Shown here: positions 34,591 to 43,823 of the stretch, in pieces
How the letters are laid out: each line of letters begins with the position of its first letter
How positions within the stretch are numbered: the stretch's first letter is position 1
NCBI GenBank assembly: GCA_020854105.1
Contig: JADZGB010000043.1
Coordinates: 124,001 to 188,000 of the forward strand
DNA: 64,000 bases
Origin: Burkholderiales bacterium
Lineage (GTDB): Bacteria > Pseudomonadota > Gammaproteobacteria > Burkholderiales > SHXO01
Direction of reading: 5' to 3'
Translations under genes and position numbers: made by a program
Notes under the pieces: generated by a model
What the model saw: the letters and a program-made list of their open reading frames with translations, nothing else
The model's database searches: none
What the model was told of the DNA's origin: nothing

Positions 34591-37500
34591 CCCTGAGCCG
34601 GTGGAGCGTGGCCCTGGGCCTGCGCAGCGTGTCCATGTGCCGCCGCAGGATGTGCATGCGTTGCCGAATGATGTCCGTGCGCCGGATCGTCCGCCCTCCA
34701 GTCCTCGGCGAAGCGGCGCCTCGGTGCGCCGCCCCGGCGCAGCAGGCTGAACACCAGCGGCACGAAGAACAGGGTGGCCACGGTCGCGAGCAGCAGTCCC
34801 CCGATCACCGCGCGACCCAGCGGCGCGTTCTGCTCGCCGCCTTCTCCCAGGCCGCTTGCCATCGGGACCATCCCGGCCATCATGGCCAGTGCCGTCATCA
34901 GCACCGGACGCAGCCGGGTGGAGCCGGCCTCGAGCGCCGCGTCGATCGAGGATCGGCCATGGTGCAGTTGTTCATTCGCGAAGGAGACCATCAGGATGCT
35001 GTTCGCCGTGGCCACGCCCACGCTCATGATCGCGCCCATCAGCGACGGTACGCTGAAGTTGGTACCAGTCAGGAACAGCATCCAGACGATGCCGCAGAAG
35101 GCGGCAGGCAGGGCGGTGATGATGATGAACGGATCGGTCCAGCTCTGGAAATTGATCACCATGATGAGGTAGACGAGCAGCACGGCCGCGAGCAGGCCGA
35201 TGCCCATGCGCGTGAAGGCGTCGTACATGCTTTCTGCCTGTCCGGTAAGTTCGATGCGCGTGTTGTTCTTCTGCGCTTCGGCTTTCGGCAGCATCTCGTC
35301 GATCACCTTGCGCACGTCGCTGGCCACGCCGCCCAGATCGCGCCCCTGCACGTTCGCGTAGACGTCGAACGAGAGCTCGGTGTTGACGTGATTGATGATG
35401 GCCGGAGTCTTCGCGTATTTGACCGTGGCCACGTTGCCCAGAGTCTGGGTCAGTCCGTTGCCGTTGCCGTTGCCGTTGCCGGGAAGCGGAATATTGAGGA
35501 TCGATTCGATCGAATCGAGCGCCAGGTGATGTGGCTGCACGACCACCACGCCGTAGGGCCTGCCGGTGTTGGGATCGTTCCAGTAGTTCGGCGTCACCAC
35601 CACGCTGGAACTCGACGAGATCAGGAAATTCTGCGCGATCTCGCGTTGGTTCAGGCCCAGTTCGGCCGCACGGGTACGGTCGACCTCCAGGCGCAGCGCC
35701 GGCTGGTCCATGATCTGGTGCACGTGTACGTCGACGGCGCCGCGCACCTGCTGAATCTTCGTCGCGAGTTCCTGTGCCAGGTCGTAGTTCTTGTAATCGC
35801 CCCCGATCACCTTCACGTCGATCGGTGCCGGCAGGCCGAAGTTCAGGATCTGATTCATCATGTCGGCCGGCTGGAAGTAGAAGCTGCTAGTCGGGAACCG
35901 CTCGGGAAGGATCTGCCGCAGGCGGCGCACGTACTCGACGGTCGACGTGCGGTGCCCGGGCTTGAGCGAGATGAGCAGTTCTCCGTCGCTGGAACTCAGC
36001 GTGACGTTGTCGCTGTAGGCCAGATTGGTGGAGGGCGGGATGCCGATGTTGTCGATGATGACGTCCAGGTCCTCCTTGTCGATCACGCGCCGGATCTCGT
36101 CCTGGACCCGGGAGAAGATCACGCCGGTCTCCTCGATGCGCGTGCCGATCGGGGCATTGACGTGCATGCGGATCTGCCCGGCATCCACCGCCGGGAAGAA
36201 GTCCCAGCCCACGAACCAGGCGGCCATGCCGGAACTGGCGACCAGGATCAGGAAGGCGGTGAAGACCGTGCGCGGCTGACGCAGGGTCCATCCCAGGGCA
36301 TGCAGATAGCGTTGGCGCAGCCGCTCGAAGGCCGCTTCGAAGCGCCGGTGCAGGCGGCCGCCATGCTCGGGCTCACCCTCGTGTTCGTGGCCGCGCAGGA
36401 TGTAGCGCGACATCACTGGCACCAGCGTGCGCGCCAGGAAGTACGACGTGACCACGGCGAACACGACGGCCAGCGCCATCGGCACGAACAGGTATTTCGG
36501 GGCGCCGGTGAGCAGCAGCACGGGCAGGAATACGATGCAGATGGCGAGCATCGACACGAATGCCGGCGTGACGATCTGGCGCGAGCCGTCCAGGATGGCA
36601 TTGCGCAGATTCTTGCCCATCGCCACGTGGCGGTGGATGTTCTCGATCGTCACCGTGGCATCGTCGACCAGGATGCCCACTGCCAGCGCCAGCCCGCCCA
36701 GCGTCATCAGATTCAGCGAGTGCCCCAGTGCGGCCAGCAGCACGATGGACATCAGGATCGCGAGCGGAATTGCCGTGATCACGATCACCGTGCTGCGCCA
36801 GCTGCCGAGAAAGAGCAGCACCAGCAGGCCGGTCAGTGTCGCCGCGATCAGCCCTTCGGTCACGACCGCGTGCATGGCGTTGACCACGAACACCGACTGG
36901 TCGAACAGGAACGACATCCTCAGCCCGTCCGGCAACTCCACGTTGCCCAGGCGTTCGCGCACCTGGCGGATGATGTCCAGCGTGGAGGCGCCGCTGCTCT
37001 TGAGAACCGTGATGAGGCTGGACTTGCGGCCGTCGTGGCGTACCAGACTGGTCTGCTCGTTGTAGCCGTCGCGCACCGTGGCTACATCGCGGATGTAGAC
37101 CATGGTGCCGTTGACGACCTTGAGCGGCAGATCGCCGATCAGGTCGATCTTGTCGGGCGAGTTGTTGATGCCCAGGATGTACTCCCGCTCACCGATCTGC
37201 GTCGAACCGGTGGGAAGGTTCACGTTCTGACGATTGAGCGCCTCGTTCACCTCGCGTGCCGAGATGCCGCGCGCGTGCATGCGCTCGGGGTCGAGGTCGA
37301 TCATGATCAGGCGCGGGCGTCCGCCGTAGGGCAGGGGGACGGTGGCGCCGGGCACCGGCACCACCTCGTTGCGCACGATCCACAGTCCCTTGTCGTAGAG
37401 CTCCTGCTCGGACAGCGTGTCGCTGCCCAGTGCGATCTGCAGGATCGGGACGCTGGAGGCGTCGTACTGGACGATCTGGGGCGGCGTCATGCCCGGCGGC

Positions 37501-37859
37501 ATGCGCCGGATGATGGTCTGCGAGGTGGCGGTGATCTGGGACACCGCCTGGTCGATCCGCACGTTGGGCTGGAAATAGATGCGGATGACGTTCTTGCCGT
37601 AGATCGTGTGCGATTCGATCCGCTTGACGTTGCTGACCGTGGTGTTGATCTGCTGTTCCGAGAAGATGGTGACCTGCTTCTCGAAGGCGTCGGCAGGGAT
37701 GCCGACGTACTGCCAGATCAGCGTGACGATGGGCTCGGTGATCTCGGGGAAGACGTCCTTGGGCATGCGCACGATCGCGATGATGCCCAGCAGCAGGATC
37801 GCGAAGACGAGGACCACGAAGGTATAGGGGGCCCGCAAGGCGAGCCGCACCATCCACAT
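34572..37859 (-). CDS. RND efflux transporter, permease subunit
   Basis: 1095 residues, with 12 membrane segments and two large periplasmic loops. RND motifs seen are IVRMPKDVFPEI after TM1, the TM4 proton-relay acids in ALAVGILVDDATVTIENI, and SVGVATANSILMVSFANE near TM11. The C-terminal 35 residues are unusually rich in His, Ala, Pro and Gln (eight His), a possible metal-binding tail. Divergent from the adaptor and outer-membrane genes, a split arrangement. The cargo is unknown; the location in the molybdenum island is suggestive only. Confidence 0.93.
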   Translation of the reverse strand: MWMVRLALRAPYTFVVLVFAILLLGIIAIVRMPKDVFPEITEPIVTLIWQYVGIPADAFEKQVTIFSEQQINTTVSNVKRIESHTIYGKNVIRIYFQPNVRIDQAVSQITATSQTIIRRMPPGMTPPQIVQYDASSVPILQIALGSDTLSEQELYDKGLWIVRNEVVPVPGATVPLPYGGRPRLIMIDLDPERMHARGISAREVNEALNRQNVNLPTGSTQIGEREYILGINNSPDKIDLIGDLPLKVVNGTMVYIRDVATVRDGYNEQTSLVRHDGRKSSLITVLKSSGASTLDIIRQVRERLGNVELPDGLRMSFLFDQSVFVVNAMHAVVTEGLIAATLTGLLVLLFLGSWRSTVIVITAIPLAILMSIVLLAALGHSLNLMTLGGLALAVGILVDDATVTIENIHRHVAMGKNLRNAILDGSRQIVTPAFVSMLAICIVFLPVLLLTGAPKYLFVPMALAVVFAVVTSYFLARTLVPVMSRYILRGHEHEGEPEHGGRLHRRFEAAFERLRQRYLHALGWTLRQPRTVFTAFLILVASSGMAAWFVGWDFFPAVDAGQIRMHVNAPIGTRIEETGVIFSRVQDEIRRVIDKEDLDVIIDNIGIPPSTNLAYSDNVTLSSSDGELLISLKPGHRTSTVEYVRRLRQILPERFPTSSFYFQPADMMNQILNFGLPAPIDVKVIGGDYKNYDLAQELATKIQQVRGAVDVHVHQIMDQPALRLEVDRTRAAELGLNQREIAQNFLISSSSSVVVTPNYWNDPNTGRPYGVVVVQPHHLALDSIESILNIPLPGNGNGNGNGLTQTLGNVATVKYAKTPAIINHVNTELSFDVYANVQGRDLGGVASDVRKVIDEMLPKAEAQKNNTRIELTGQAESMYDAFTRMGIGLLAAVLLVYLIMVINFQSWTDPFIIITALPAAFCGIVWMLFLTGTNFSVPSLMGAIMSVGVATANSILMVSFANEQLHHGRSSIDAALEAGSTRLRPVLMTALAMMAGMVPMASGLGEGGEQNAPLGRAVIGGLLLATVATLFFVPLVFSLLRRGGAPRRRFAEDWRADDPAHGHHSATHAHPAAAHGHAAQAQGHAPPAQGQNPPH
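35456..35485. repeat. Hexanucleotide microsatellite inside the RND permease gene
   Basis: Four to five head-to-tail CCGTTG units (minus strand GGCAAC/GGAAAC-like) encode a Gly-Asn-Gly-Asn-Gly-Asn-Gly-Asn run in a periplasmic loop. The unit is in frame, so slippage would lengthen or shorten the loop without a frameshift. Confidence 0.7.
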
Positions 37860-37984
37860 GTGGGGATTCCTTCAGTTGCAGTTTTATTGCGAACAGGTTA
37901 CAACATCGATGTGACGAAACACAAAACATATATGCAAGCTGCTGATTGATTGGATTTAAGCCCAGACGGCGGAGGGCAAGAAGA

Positions 37985-39232
37985 ATGGATGTACGGGGTG
38001 AACTGGCTCGGGTCGGCTGGCTGCTGACATCTCCCGAGCGTGGCGCGTCGCGCGCCAGATTGTGGCTGGCCGCCGGTGTGGCCTTCCTCTCGGCGCTGTT
38101 TGCCGTGGGCCTGTGGCCGCGCTGGGAGGCCGTCCGCGCGGCGCAGGCGGATACCCCTGCCCAGTCCGTGCAGACGGTGGTGTACGTGCATGCGGAACCG
38201 GGGAAGGGCAAGCACGAGTTGAGTCTCCCGGCCAACGTGCGCGCCTTCCAGGAGGCGATGCTGTACGCACGCACCAACGGCTATCTCAAGCGCTGGTTGG
38301 TGGATATCGGCGACGGCGTGCGCGCCGGCCAGCTTCTGGCCGAGATCGAGGTGCCCGAGGCAGATCGCGAACTGGACGAGGCGCGTGCGCGCGTGCAGCA
38401 GGTGAGCGCGCATCTCGATCTGGCGCGCATCACCGCTGAACGCTACCGTGACGCGAGCAGGGACGAAGCGGTATCGCCCCAGGAACTGGACGAGAAGCTC
38501 GGCGCCGAGCGCGTGCGCCAGGCCGATCTCGCGGCGGCGAAGGCCCAGGTGCAGCGCCTGGAGCACATGCGCGCCTACCAGCGCGTGACGGCTCCGTTCC
38601 CGGGGACCATCGTGGCGCGCAACGTCGAGATCGGCACTCTGGTGCAGGCCGGCAGTGCGGCGGCGAATGGCTGGCTGTTCAAGCTGTCCCAGACCGACCG
38701 CATGCGCGTCCAGGTCAACGTGCCGCAGAACTACGCGCACCTGGTCAAGCCCGGGATGGAGGCCGAACTGCGCGTGCGCGAACTCGGAACGGACGCGTTT
38801 CCGGCCAAGGTCGAACGCACGGCGGGTGCGTTCGACCATGCCACGCGCACTCTCTTGGTGGAACTGCTGGTGCCCAACCCCCAGCGCAGACTCCTTCCCG
38901 GCATGTACGGGCAGGTGCAGTTTCACGTCGTCGATCCGCACCCCAACGTGGTGATTCCGGTGACCGCTCTGATCGTGAGCGGCGACGGACTGCAGGTCGC
39001 GGTTCTGGACGCAAGGGACGCCGTGCGGCTCAGGAAGGTCAAGGTGCTGCGCGACCTGGGCAGGGAAGTCGAGGTCAGCGAGGGACTGGCGGTGAAGGAG
39101 CGCGTGATCAATAACCCGCGCGACACGCTCCAGGCAGGCCAGCAAGTGCGGGCCGTGCTGCAGGAGAAGCCCGCCGACAGGAAGGACACGCCCAAGGCCG
39201 GCGTCAAGCCGGCCGACAAGGCCAAGACATGA
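37985..39232 (+). CDS. RND efflux periplasmic adaptor (membrane fusion protein)
   Basis: 415 residues. One N-terminal membrane anchor (LAAGVAFLSALFAVGLWP), then barrel-sandwich halves (YARTNGYLKRWLVDIGDGV and VTAPFPGTIVARNVEIGTLV) around a helical hairpin at about 130-190, beta-barrel and membrane-proximal domains. It couples the RND pump to the outer-membrane channel encoded next (ATGA overlap). The 125-bp divergent gap to the permease (37860-37984) is AT-rich but shows no ModE box. Confidence 0.92.
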   Translation: MDVRGELARVGWLLTSPERGASRARLWLAAGVAFLSALFAVGLWPRWEAVRAAQADTPAQSVQTVVYVHAEPGKGKHELSLPANVRAFQEAMLYARTNGYLKRWLVDIGDGVRAGQLLAEIEVPEADRELDEARARVQQVSAHLDLARITAERYRDASRDEAVSPQELDEKLGAERVRQADLAAAKAQVQRLEHMRAYQRVTAPFPGTIVARNVEIGTLVQAGSAAANGWLFKLSQTDRMRVQVNVPQNYAHLVKPGMEAELRVRELGTDAFPAKVERTAGAFDHATRTLLVELLVPNPQRRLLPGMYGQVQFHVVDPHPNVVIPVTALIVSGDGLQVAVLDARDAVRLRKVKVLRDLGREVEVSEGLAVKERVINNPRDTLQAGQQVRAVLQEKPADRKDTPKAGVKPADKAKT

Positions 39233-40689
39233 TCCGCTCGCGCGCGGCCGCCGTAGTCGGGATCGCGGTGCTCCTCGGCGCCTGCGCCGCGGCGGGACCG
39301 GACTACAGGCGCCCCGAGGTCGGCCTGCCGCAGGCGTTCAAGGAAGCCGGTCCCTGGCGCCAGGCAGATCCGCGTGACGACATCGCCCGCGGCGCCTGGT
39401 GGGAGGCATTCCGCGATCCCGTGCTGAACGCACTGCAGGCGCGGGCGCAGGCTGGCAATCTGCGGCTGCAGGCCGCGGCGGCGCGCGTGCAGCAGGCGCG
39501 CGCCCTGAGCGGCCTGGCCGATGCGGGTGCCCTGCCGGTGGTGGAACTCGCACCGGACGCCGCCCGCTATCGGGTGTCGGAGAATCGCCCGGATCAGCCT
39601 AGCAAGGTACCGGGGAACGAAGCCTACACCACCGATCGCTTCCGGCTGCCGCTGTACGCCAGCTACGAAGTGGACCTGTGGGGCAGGATCGCGCGCCTGC
39701 GTGAAGGTGCGCAGGCACGGCTGGAGGCGAGCCAGGCGGCATACCACACCGTCCTGCTCACCCTCCAGGGCGAAGTGGCGCAGACCTATTTCTCCGTGCG
39801 TGCGATGGAGGACGAGGCCCGCATCCTCGCGGACAACTTGGAAGCCCGGCGCCGGTCCCACGCCATCGTCGATGCGCGCCGCCGCAGCGGCCTGGCCACC
39901 GAGTTCGACGTGTTGCGGGTCGAGACCGAACTGTCATTGACGCAGAGTGAGCTGCAGGCTGCCCGACGCCGGCGCACCGAACTCGAGCACGCACTCGCCG
40001 TACTAATGGGGGAAGCTCCGGAGGCGTTCAGACTCGAGGATGCACCGGCGAAGGCGGCGCTGCCGGTCGTGCCCTTCGGCTTGCCGTCCGATCTGCTGGA
40101 GCGGCGGCCGGACGTGGCGGAGGCCGAGCGGCTGCTCGCCGCGCGCAACGCGGACATCGGGGTCGCGAACGCGGCCTTCTTCCCCTCCATCAGGCTGACC
40201 GGATCGGTCGGATTCGAGAGCGCCGACCTGTCCGACCTGCTGCGCGCCGACAGCTTCATCTGGGGGGTGGCGGGCGGGCTGGTGCAGCCCCTGTTCGACG
40301 GCGGACGGCTGCGTGCCAACCGGGATCGCGTCGAGGCTGCGTGGCAGGAGAACCTCGCCGGATACCGGGAGCGGCTGCTGGTCGCATTCCGCGAAGTCGA
40401 CGATGCGCTCGCGGCGCTGCGCTATCTCGATGCACAGCATGAGGCGCTGTCGCGCGCCAGCGCAGGTGCGCGCCGCGCCGAGCAGCTCGCACAGGCGCGC
40501 TATCGCGCTGGCCTGGTCACCGTTCTCGAAGTCGTCGACGCGCAACGCAGCCGCCTGCAGGCCGAGCGCCAGTACAATGCGGTGTGGAACCAGCAGTTGC
40601 TGGCGAGCGTCGCGCTGGTCAAGGCGCTCGGAGGTGGGTGGGAGGCGCGCGCACAGGAGACCCGGGCCGTGCACGCCGCCGCCAGGTAG
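39229..40689 (+). CDS. NodT-family outer-membrane efflux lipoprotein
   Basis: 486 residues. The lipobox LLGAC puts the acylated Cys near residue 19, followed by the usual GPDYRRPEV. Two TolC-type repeats of long helices are visible (RLPLYASYEVDLWGRI, LLERRPDVAEAERLLAARNA, QARYRAGLVTVLEVVDAQRS). It overlaps the adaptor stop by ATGA and completes the tripartite pump. Confidence 0.93.
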   Translation: MIRSRAAAVVGIAVLLGACAAAGPDYRRPEVGLPQAFKEAGPWRQADPRDDIARGAWWEAFRDPVLNALQARAQAGNLRLQAAAARVQQARALSGLADAGALPVVELAPDAARYRVSENRPDQPSKVPGNEAYTTDRFRLPLYASYEVDLWGRIARLREGAQARLEASQAAYHTVLLTLQGEVAQTYFSVRAMEDEARILADNLEARRRSHAIVDARRRSGLATEFDVLRVETELSLTQSELQAARRRRTELEHALAVLMGEAPEAFRLEDAPAKAALPVVPFGLPSDLLERRPDVAEAERLLAARNADIGVANAAFFPSIRLTGSVGFESADLSDLLRADSFIWGVAGGLVQPLFDGGRLRANRDRVEAAWQENLAGYRERLLVAFREVDDALAALRYLDAQHEALSRASAGARRAEQLAQARYRAGLVTVLEVVDAQRSRLQAERQYNAVWNQQLLASVALVKALGGGWEARAQETRAVHAAAR

Positions 40690-40715
40690 GACTGGCAGAA
40701 CCAAGGAGCGGTGAC

Positions 40716-41216
40716 ATGAAGAGCATGCAGCTGGCAGCCGTGACGGCCATCGTGATCGCCTCGGCTGGTTGCGCGGCCAACCGGGTTCAGGGGCACACTG
40801 CGGAAGAGGTCAAGGGTCACTGCGCCGAGCGCATGGCGAGCAGCAGCATCGATCCGATCCGCGAGAAGCTGCTGGTTCCCCTGACCATCGGACAATCTCA
40901 GCCGATCGAGATGCTCGCCAATCGCACGTTCCCCGCAACGGACGAGGAGCGCAAGGCGATACTCGCGCTCGCGGAGGCGCACACCGAGTGCAACAGATTC
41001 GCACGCGAGCGTCTGGGGCCCCCTCCCAGCTACCGTGCCTCCAGCCAGGACCGCGTGACCGCCGCGCTGTCCGATCTGTACGCGGGCGATATCACCTACG
41101 GCGAGTTCGCCAGGAGCATGCTGTTCATCGGTGCACGCGATCAGACTGCACGCGAGGACATCGAACAGGCCATCCGTTCGCGCGAACGCTGGGCGGAGAT
41201 CGACGCCGCCAATTGA
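40716..41216 (+). CDS. Small lipoprotein of unknown function
   Basis: 166 residues with AAGGAG seven bases before the ATG. The signal peptide ends in a lipobox (IASAGC). The mature part is helical and contains two further cysteines (KGHCAER, TECNRF) and no recognised domain. It follows the NodT gene by 26 bp, so it probably belongs to the efflux operon. Confidence 0.8.
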   Translation: MKSMQLAAVTAIVIASAGCAANRVQGHTAEEVKGHCAERMASSSIDPIREKLLVPLTIGQSQPIEMLANRTFPATDEERKAILALAEAHTECNRFARERLGPPPSYRASSQDRVTAALSDLYAGDITYGEFARSMLFIGARDQTAREDIEQAIRSRERWAEIDAAN

Positions 41217-41301
41217 GCGATGGCGGCATGGCCTCCCGGCCTCCGCCAGTCCTCGCCGGTTGTCGTTTGCCGGTTTCTGCCCGCAGGCACACCCCCGGCC
41301 C

Positions 41302-41307
41302 TTGACA
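41302..41307 (+). promoter_or_regulatory. -35 element for the porin-modABC operon
   Basis: Perfect TTGACA 31 bases before ModE box 6. A convincing -10 was not found, but with normal spacing the transcript would start at about 41337, so the box would cover the start point. Confidence 0.45.
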
Positions 41308-41338
41308 GTCATGCGCTAGTTTTAAGAAGATACGCCAC

Positions 41339-41362
41339 CGTTGTATTGAGAACGATATAACG
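41339..41362. promoter_or_regulatory. ModE box 6, upstream of porin-modABC
   Basis: CGTTGTAT, eight bases, ATATAACG: 7 of 8 arm positions match. It ends 26 bp before the TTG start of the porin gene. This is the expected site for ModE repression of molybdate transport. Confidence 0.82.
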
Positions 41363-41387
41363 CAGCCAGGCATCCGAGGAGACGATA

Positions 41388-42995
41388 TTGGGCGGACAGG
41401 AACACGCAAGGCGATTGCGGCATCCGGTTGCCGCGTTGGCGCTGGCCGCCCTTGCCGCACCGTCGAGCGCGGGAGCGCAGGACACGGAGGAGCGCATACG
41501 GCGCCTGGAGGAACAGCTGCAGGCAATCACGCAGGAGTTGCACGAATTGAAGGCGGGACTCGCGCAGCCGCCATCGGTGCGGCAGGCGGCCGAGGCTGCG
41601 CCGGCAGAGGCACGGGCGGCCAGCGCACGCGCCGAGGCGGCCGCGGCTCGCATGGATGCCACCGCGCTCGACGAGCGGGTCCAGACTCTGGAACAGCGCC
41701 TGGATCAGCAGGGCATCCGCGCGCAGCTGGCCGACGGCCTGATCCTCGAGGATCCCGGGCAGCGATGGCGACTGCGCATGACCGGCCGGGCACTGGGCGA
41801 TTACCGTTCGTTCTCTCCCGACGTGGTGGCGGCGGACACCTTCAGCATCCGCCAGGCCCGCCTGGGCGTGAACCTCCAGGTTCTGCGCGACTGGTCCATC
41901 TATGTCGAGGGCGAATACGCCAGCACCGCGATCAGCCAGAACGCCTTTCTCACCAACGCGTACGTGGACTGGCAGGTGATGGGGCAGCAGCTGACGCTCC
42001 GGCTGGGTCAGTTCAAGCCTCAGTTCGGTTTGGAGCACACGGATCGGGTGCCCTTCTTCGATTTCACCGAACGCGCGCTTCCGGCAGGTCTGATCCAGAA
42101 CTTTCTCTTCGATCGCGGCCTGATGGCCTTCGGCTCCCCGCTGCCCGGCTTCTACTACGGCGTGAGCGTGACCAACGGCACCGGCCAGAACATCGACGAG
42201 CGCCAGACCGATTCGACCGAAACGACACAGGACGGGAAGGACTTCACGGCCCGCTTCGCGTGGAATCTGGCACAGTCGATGGCGTGGCAGGATTCCATCG
42301 TCCACGCAGGCGTGTCGTACAGGCGCGGCACGCAGGCCAACTCCACCTCCAACCCGTACTTCGCCGCATCGCTCACCACCGAGGGGCGTGGCGTCACCTT
42401 CTTCGCGCCGCAGGCGTTCAACTCCAGCAACGGAACTTCTCAGGTGGGCTCGATCGATCGGCGGCTGCAGGGAGCGGAGGCCATCCTGGCGCACGGCCCG
42501 GTCAAGCTCGCCGGCGAGTACATCACCGCCCGCTACTCGGGTGATCGCTCGGCCGCGCCGCTGGGCGAGTTCGAGCGCGACATCTCCGGCTACTACCTGA
42601 GTGCCATGTGGCTGATCACCGGCGAGCATTACGCCGACGCGTACAAGGGGTCGTTCGTTCAGCGCATCAGGCCGCGCAACGCCTTCTCGTGGAAGGACGG
42701 CACCTGGGGAGCGTGGGAGATCGGCCTGCGCTACAGCAGCATCGACGCATCCGATTTCAAGGCATCGAATGCCCCCTTCACCGGACGCCCCGGCACTTCG
42801 GCTACTGCCCTGGTCACCAGCCAGTCCACGGGTGCACAGGCCTACACGTTCGGCCTGAAGTGGATGCCCAATTCGTACGTACGTCTGATGTTCGACTACA
42901 TCCGCACCGAGTTCGACGATGACATCGTGATTGCCGGCAGATCGACCGGTCACGAGAACGCGGTAAATGTCCGCGCACAGTTCGACTTCTTCTGA
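41388..42995 (+). CDS. OprP/OprO-type anion-selective porin with N-terminal coiled coil
   Basis: 535 residues from a TTG start decided by GAGGAGA five bases upstream. Signal peptide to about residue 30, a coiled coil with IRRLEEQLQAITQELHELK and a second heptad stretch to 110, then a 16-strand barrel of the phosphate-selective porin family (ARLGVNLQVLRDWSIYVEGEY, LRLGQFKPQFGLE) ending in aromatic QFDFF. It leads directly into modA (8 bp) under ModE box 6. Inference: an outer-membrane channel for molybdate or related oxyanions. Confidence 0.88.
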   Translation: MGGQEHARRLRHPVAALALAALAAPSSAGAQDTEERIRRLEEQLQAITQELHELKAGLAQPPSVRQAAEAAPAEARAASARAEAAAARMDATALDERVQTLEQRLDQQGIRAQLADGLILEDPGQRWRLRMTGRALGDYRSFSPDVVAADTFSIRQARLGVNLQVLRDWSIYVEGEYASTAISQNAFLTNAYVDWQVMGQQLTLRLGQFKPQFGLEHTDRVPFFDFTERALPAGLIQNFLFDRGLMAFGSPLPGFYYGVSVTNGTGQNIDERQTDSTETTQDGKDFTARFAWNLAQSMAWQDSIVHAGVSYRRGTQANSTSNPYFAASLTTEGRGVTFFAPQAFNSSNGTSQVGSIDRRLQGAEAILAHGPVKLAGEYITARYSGDRSAAPLGEFERDISGYYLSAMWLITGEHYADAYKGSFVQRIRPRNAFSWKDGTWGAWEIGLRYSSIDASDFKASNAPFTGRPGTSATALVTSQSTGAQAYTFGLKWMPNSYVRLMFDYIRTEFDDDIVIAGRSTGHENAVNVRAQFDFF

Positions 42996-43003
42996 AGGTG
43001 ATC

Positions 43004-43756
43004 ATGCGATCCTTTGCTGCCGGAGTCCTGCTTTGCGGCCTGCTGCTGTCGGCATTGCCCTCGCGCGCGGCCGACCTGACCGTATCTGCCGCCGCCAGCC
43101 TGACCAACGCCTTCGGCGAGATCGGCAGGCTCTACGAGCAGGTCAATCCGGGATCGAAGGTGCTGTTCAACTTCGGCGCTTCCGGTTCGCTCCTGCAGCA
43201 GATCGCCCGCGGCGCACCGGTGGACGTGTTCGCGACGGCGGACCTGGAGACCATGGACCGGGCACAGAAGCAGAACCTCATCGCGCGGGACACGCGCTCG
43301 AACTTCGCGGCGAACAGGCTGGTGCTGGTGGTGCCGCAGGATGCGAAGGCACATGTGGCGGCGCTGGCGGATCTGTCCGGTCCCGGGGTCGCGCGCATCG
43401 CCCTGGGCAACCCGGAGAGCGTGCCCGCGGGGCGATACGCCAGAGAGGTACTGGAGTCGGCCGGTCTGTGGGAATCCCTGAAGGACAAGTACGTCTTCGG
43501 ACAGAACGTGAGGCAGGTGCTGGACTACGTTGCACGAGGCGAGGTCGATGCCGCGATGGTGTATTCGACCGATTCCAGGGCGATGAAAGGTCGGGTCGAC
43601 GTGGTCGTCGAACTGGCGACCATGACGGCGATCCTCTATCCCATCGCGGCAGTCAAGGGCGGCGGCAACGAGAAGTCGGCGCGCAGGTTCATCGATCTGG
43701 TGCGCTCCGAGCAGGGACAGGCAGTGCTGTCCAGATACGGTTTCAAGGCGCCTTGA
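43004..43756 (+). CDS. modA: ModA, periplasmic molybdate-binding protein
   Basis: 250 residues from ATG 43004 with GAAGGTG just upstream. Signal peptide (LLCGLLLSALPSRA) and the ModA landmarks AAASLTNAFGEIG, FNFGASGSLLQQI, GAPVDVFATAD and DAAMVYSTD. It binds molybdate or tungstate and delivers it to ModBC. It starts eight bases after the porin stop. Confidence 0.95.
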   Translation: MRSFAAGVLLCGLLLSALPSRAADLTVSAAASLTNAFGEIGRLYEQVNPGSKVLFNFGASGSLLQQIARGAPVDVFATADLETMDRAQKQNLIARDTRSNFAANRLVLVVPQDAKAHVAALADLSGPGVARIALGNPESVPAGRYAREVLESAGLWESLKDKYVFGQNVRQVLDYVARGEVDAAMVYSTDSRAMKGRVDVVVELATMTAILYPIAAVKGGGNEKSARRFIDLVRSEQGQAVLSRYGFKAP

Positions 43757-43823
43757 ACGCACGGCGGAAGCGGACACATGCGCTACGGACCGCGATCGAG
43801 TTCGTGTAGCATTGCCACCCGCC

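Noticed and set aside
37860-37984. ModE control of the RND genes
   Set aside because: The divergent gap is AT-rich but lacks the CGYTATAT-N8-ATATARCG layout.
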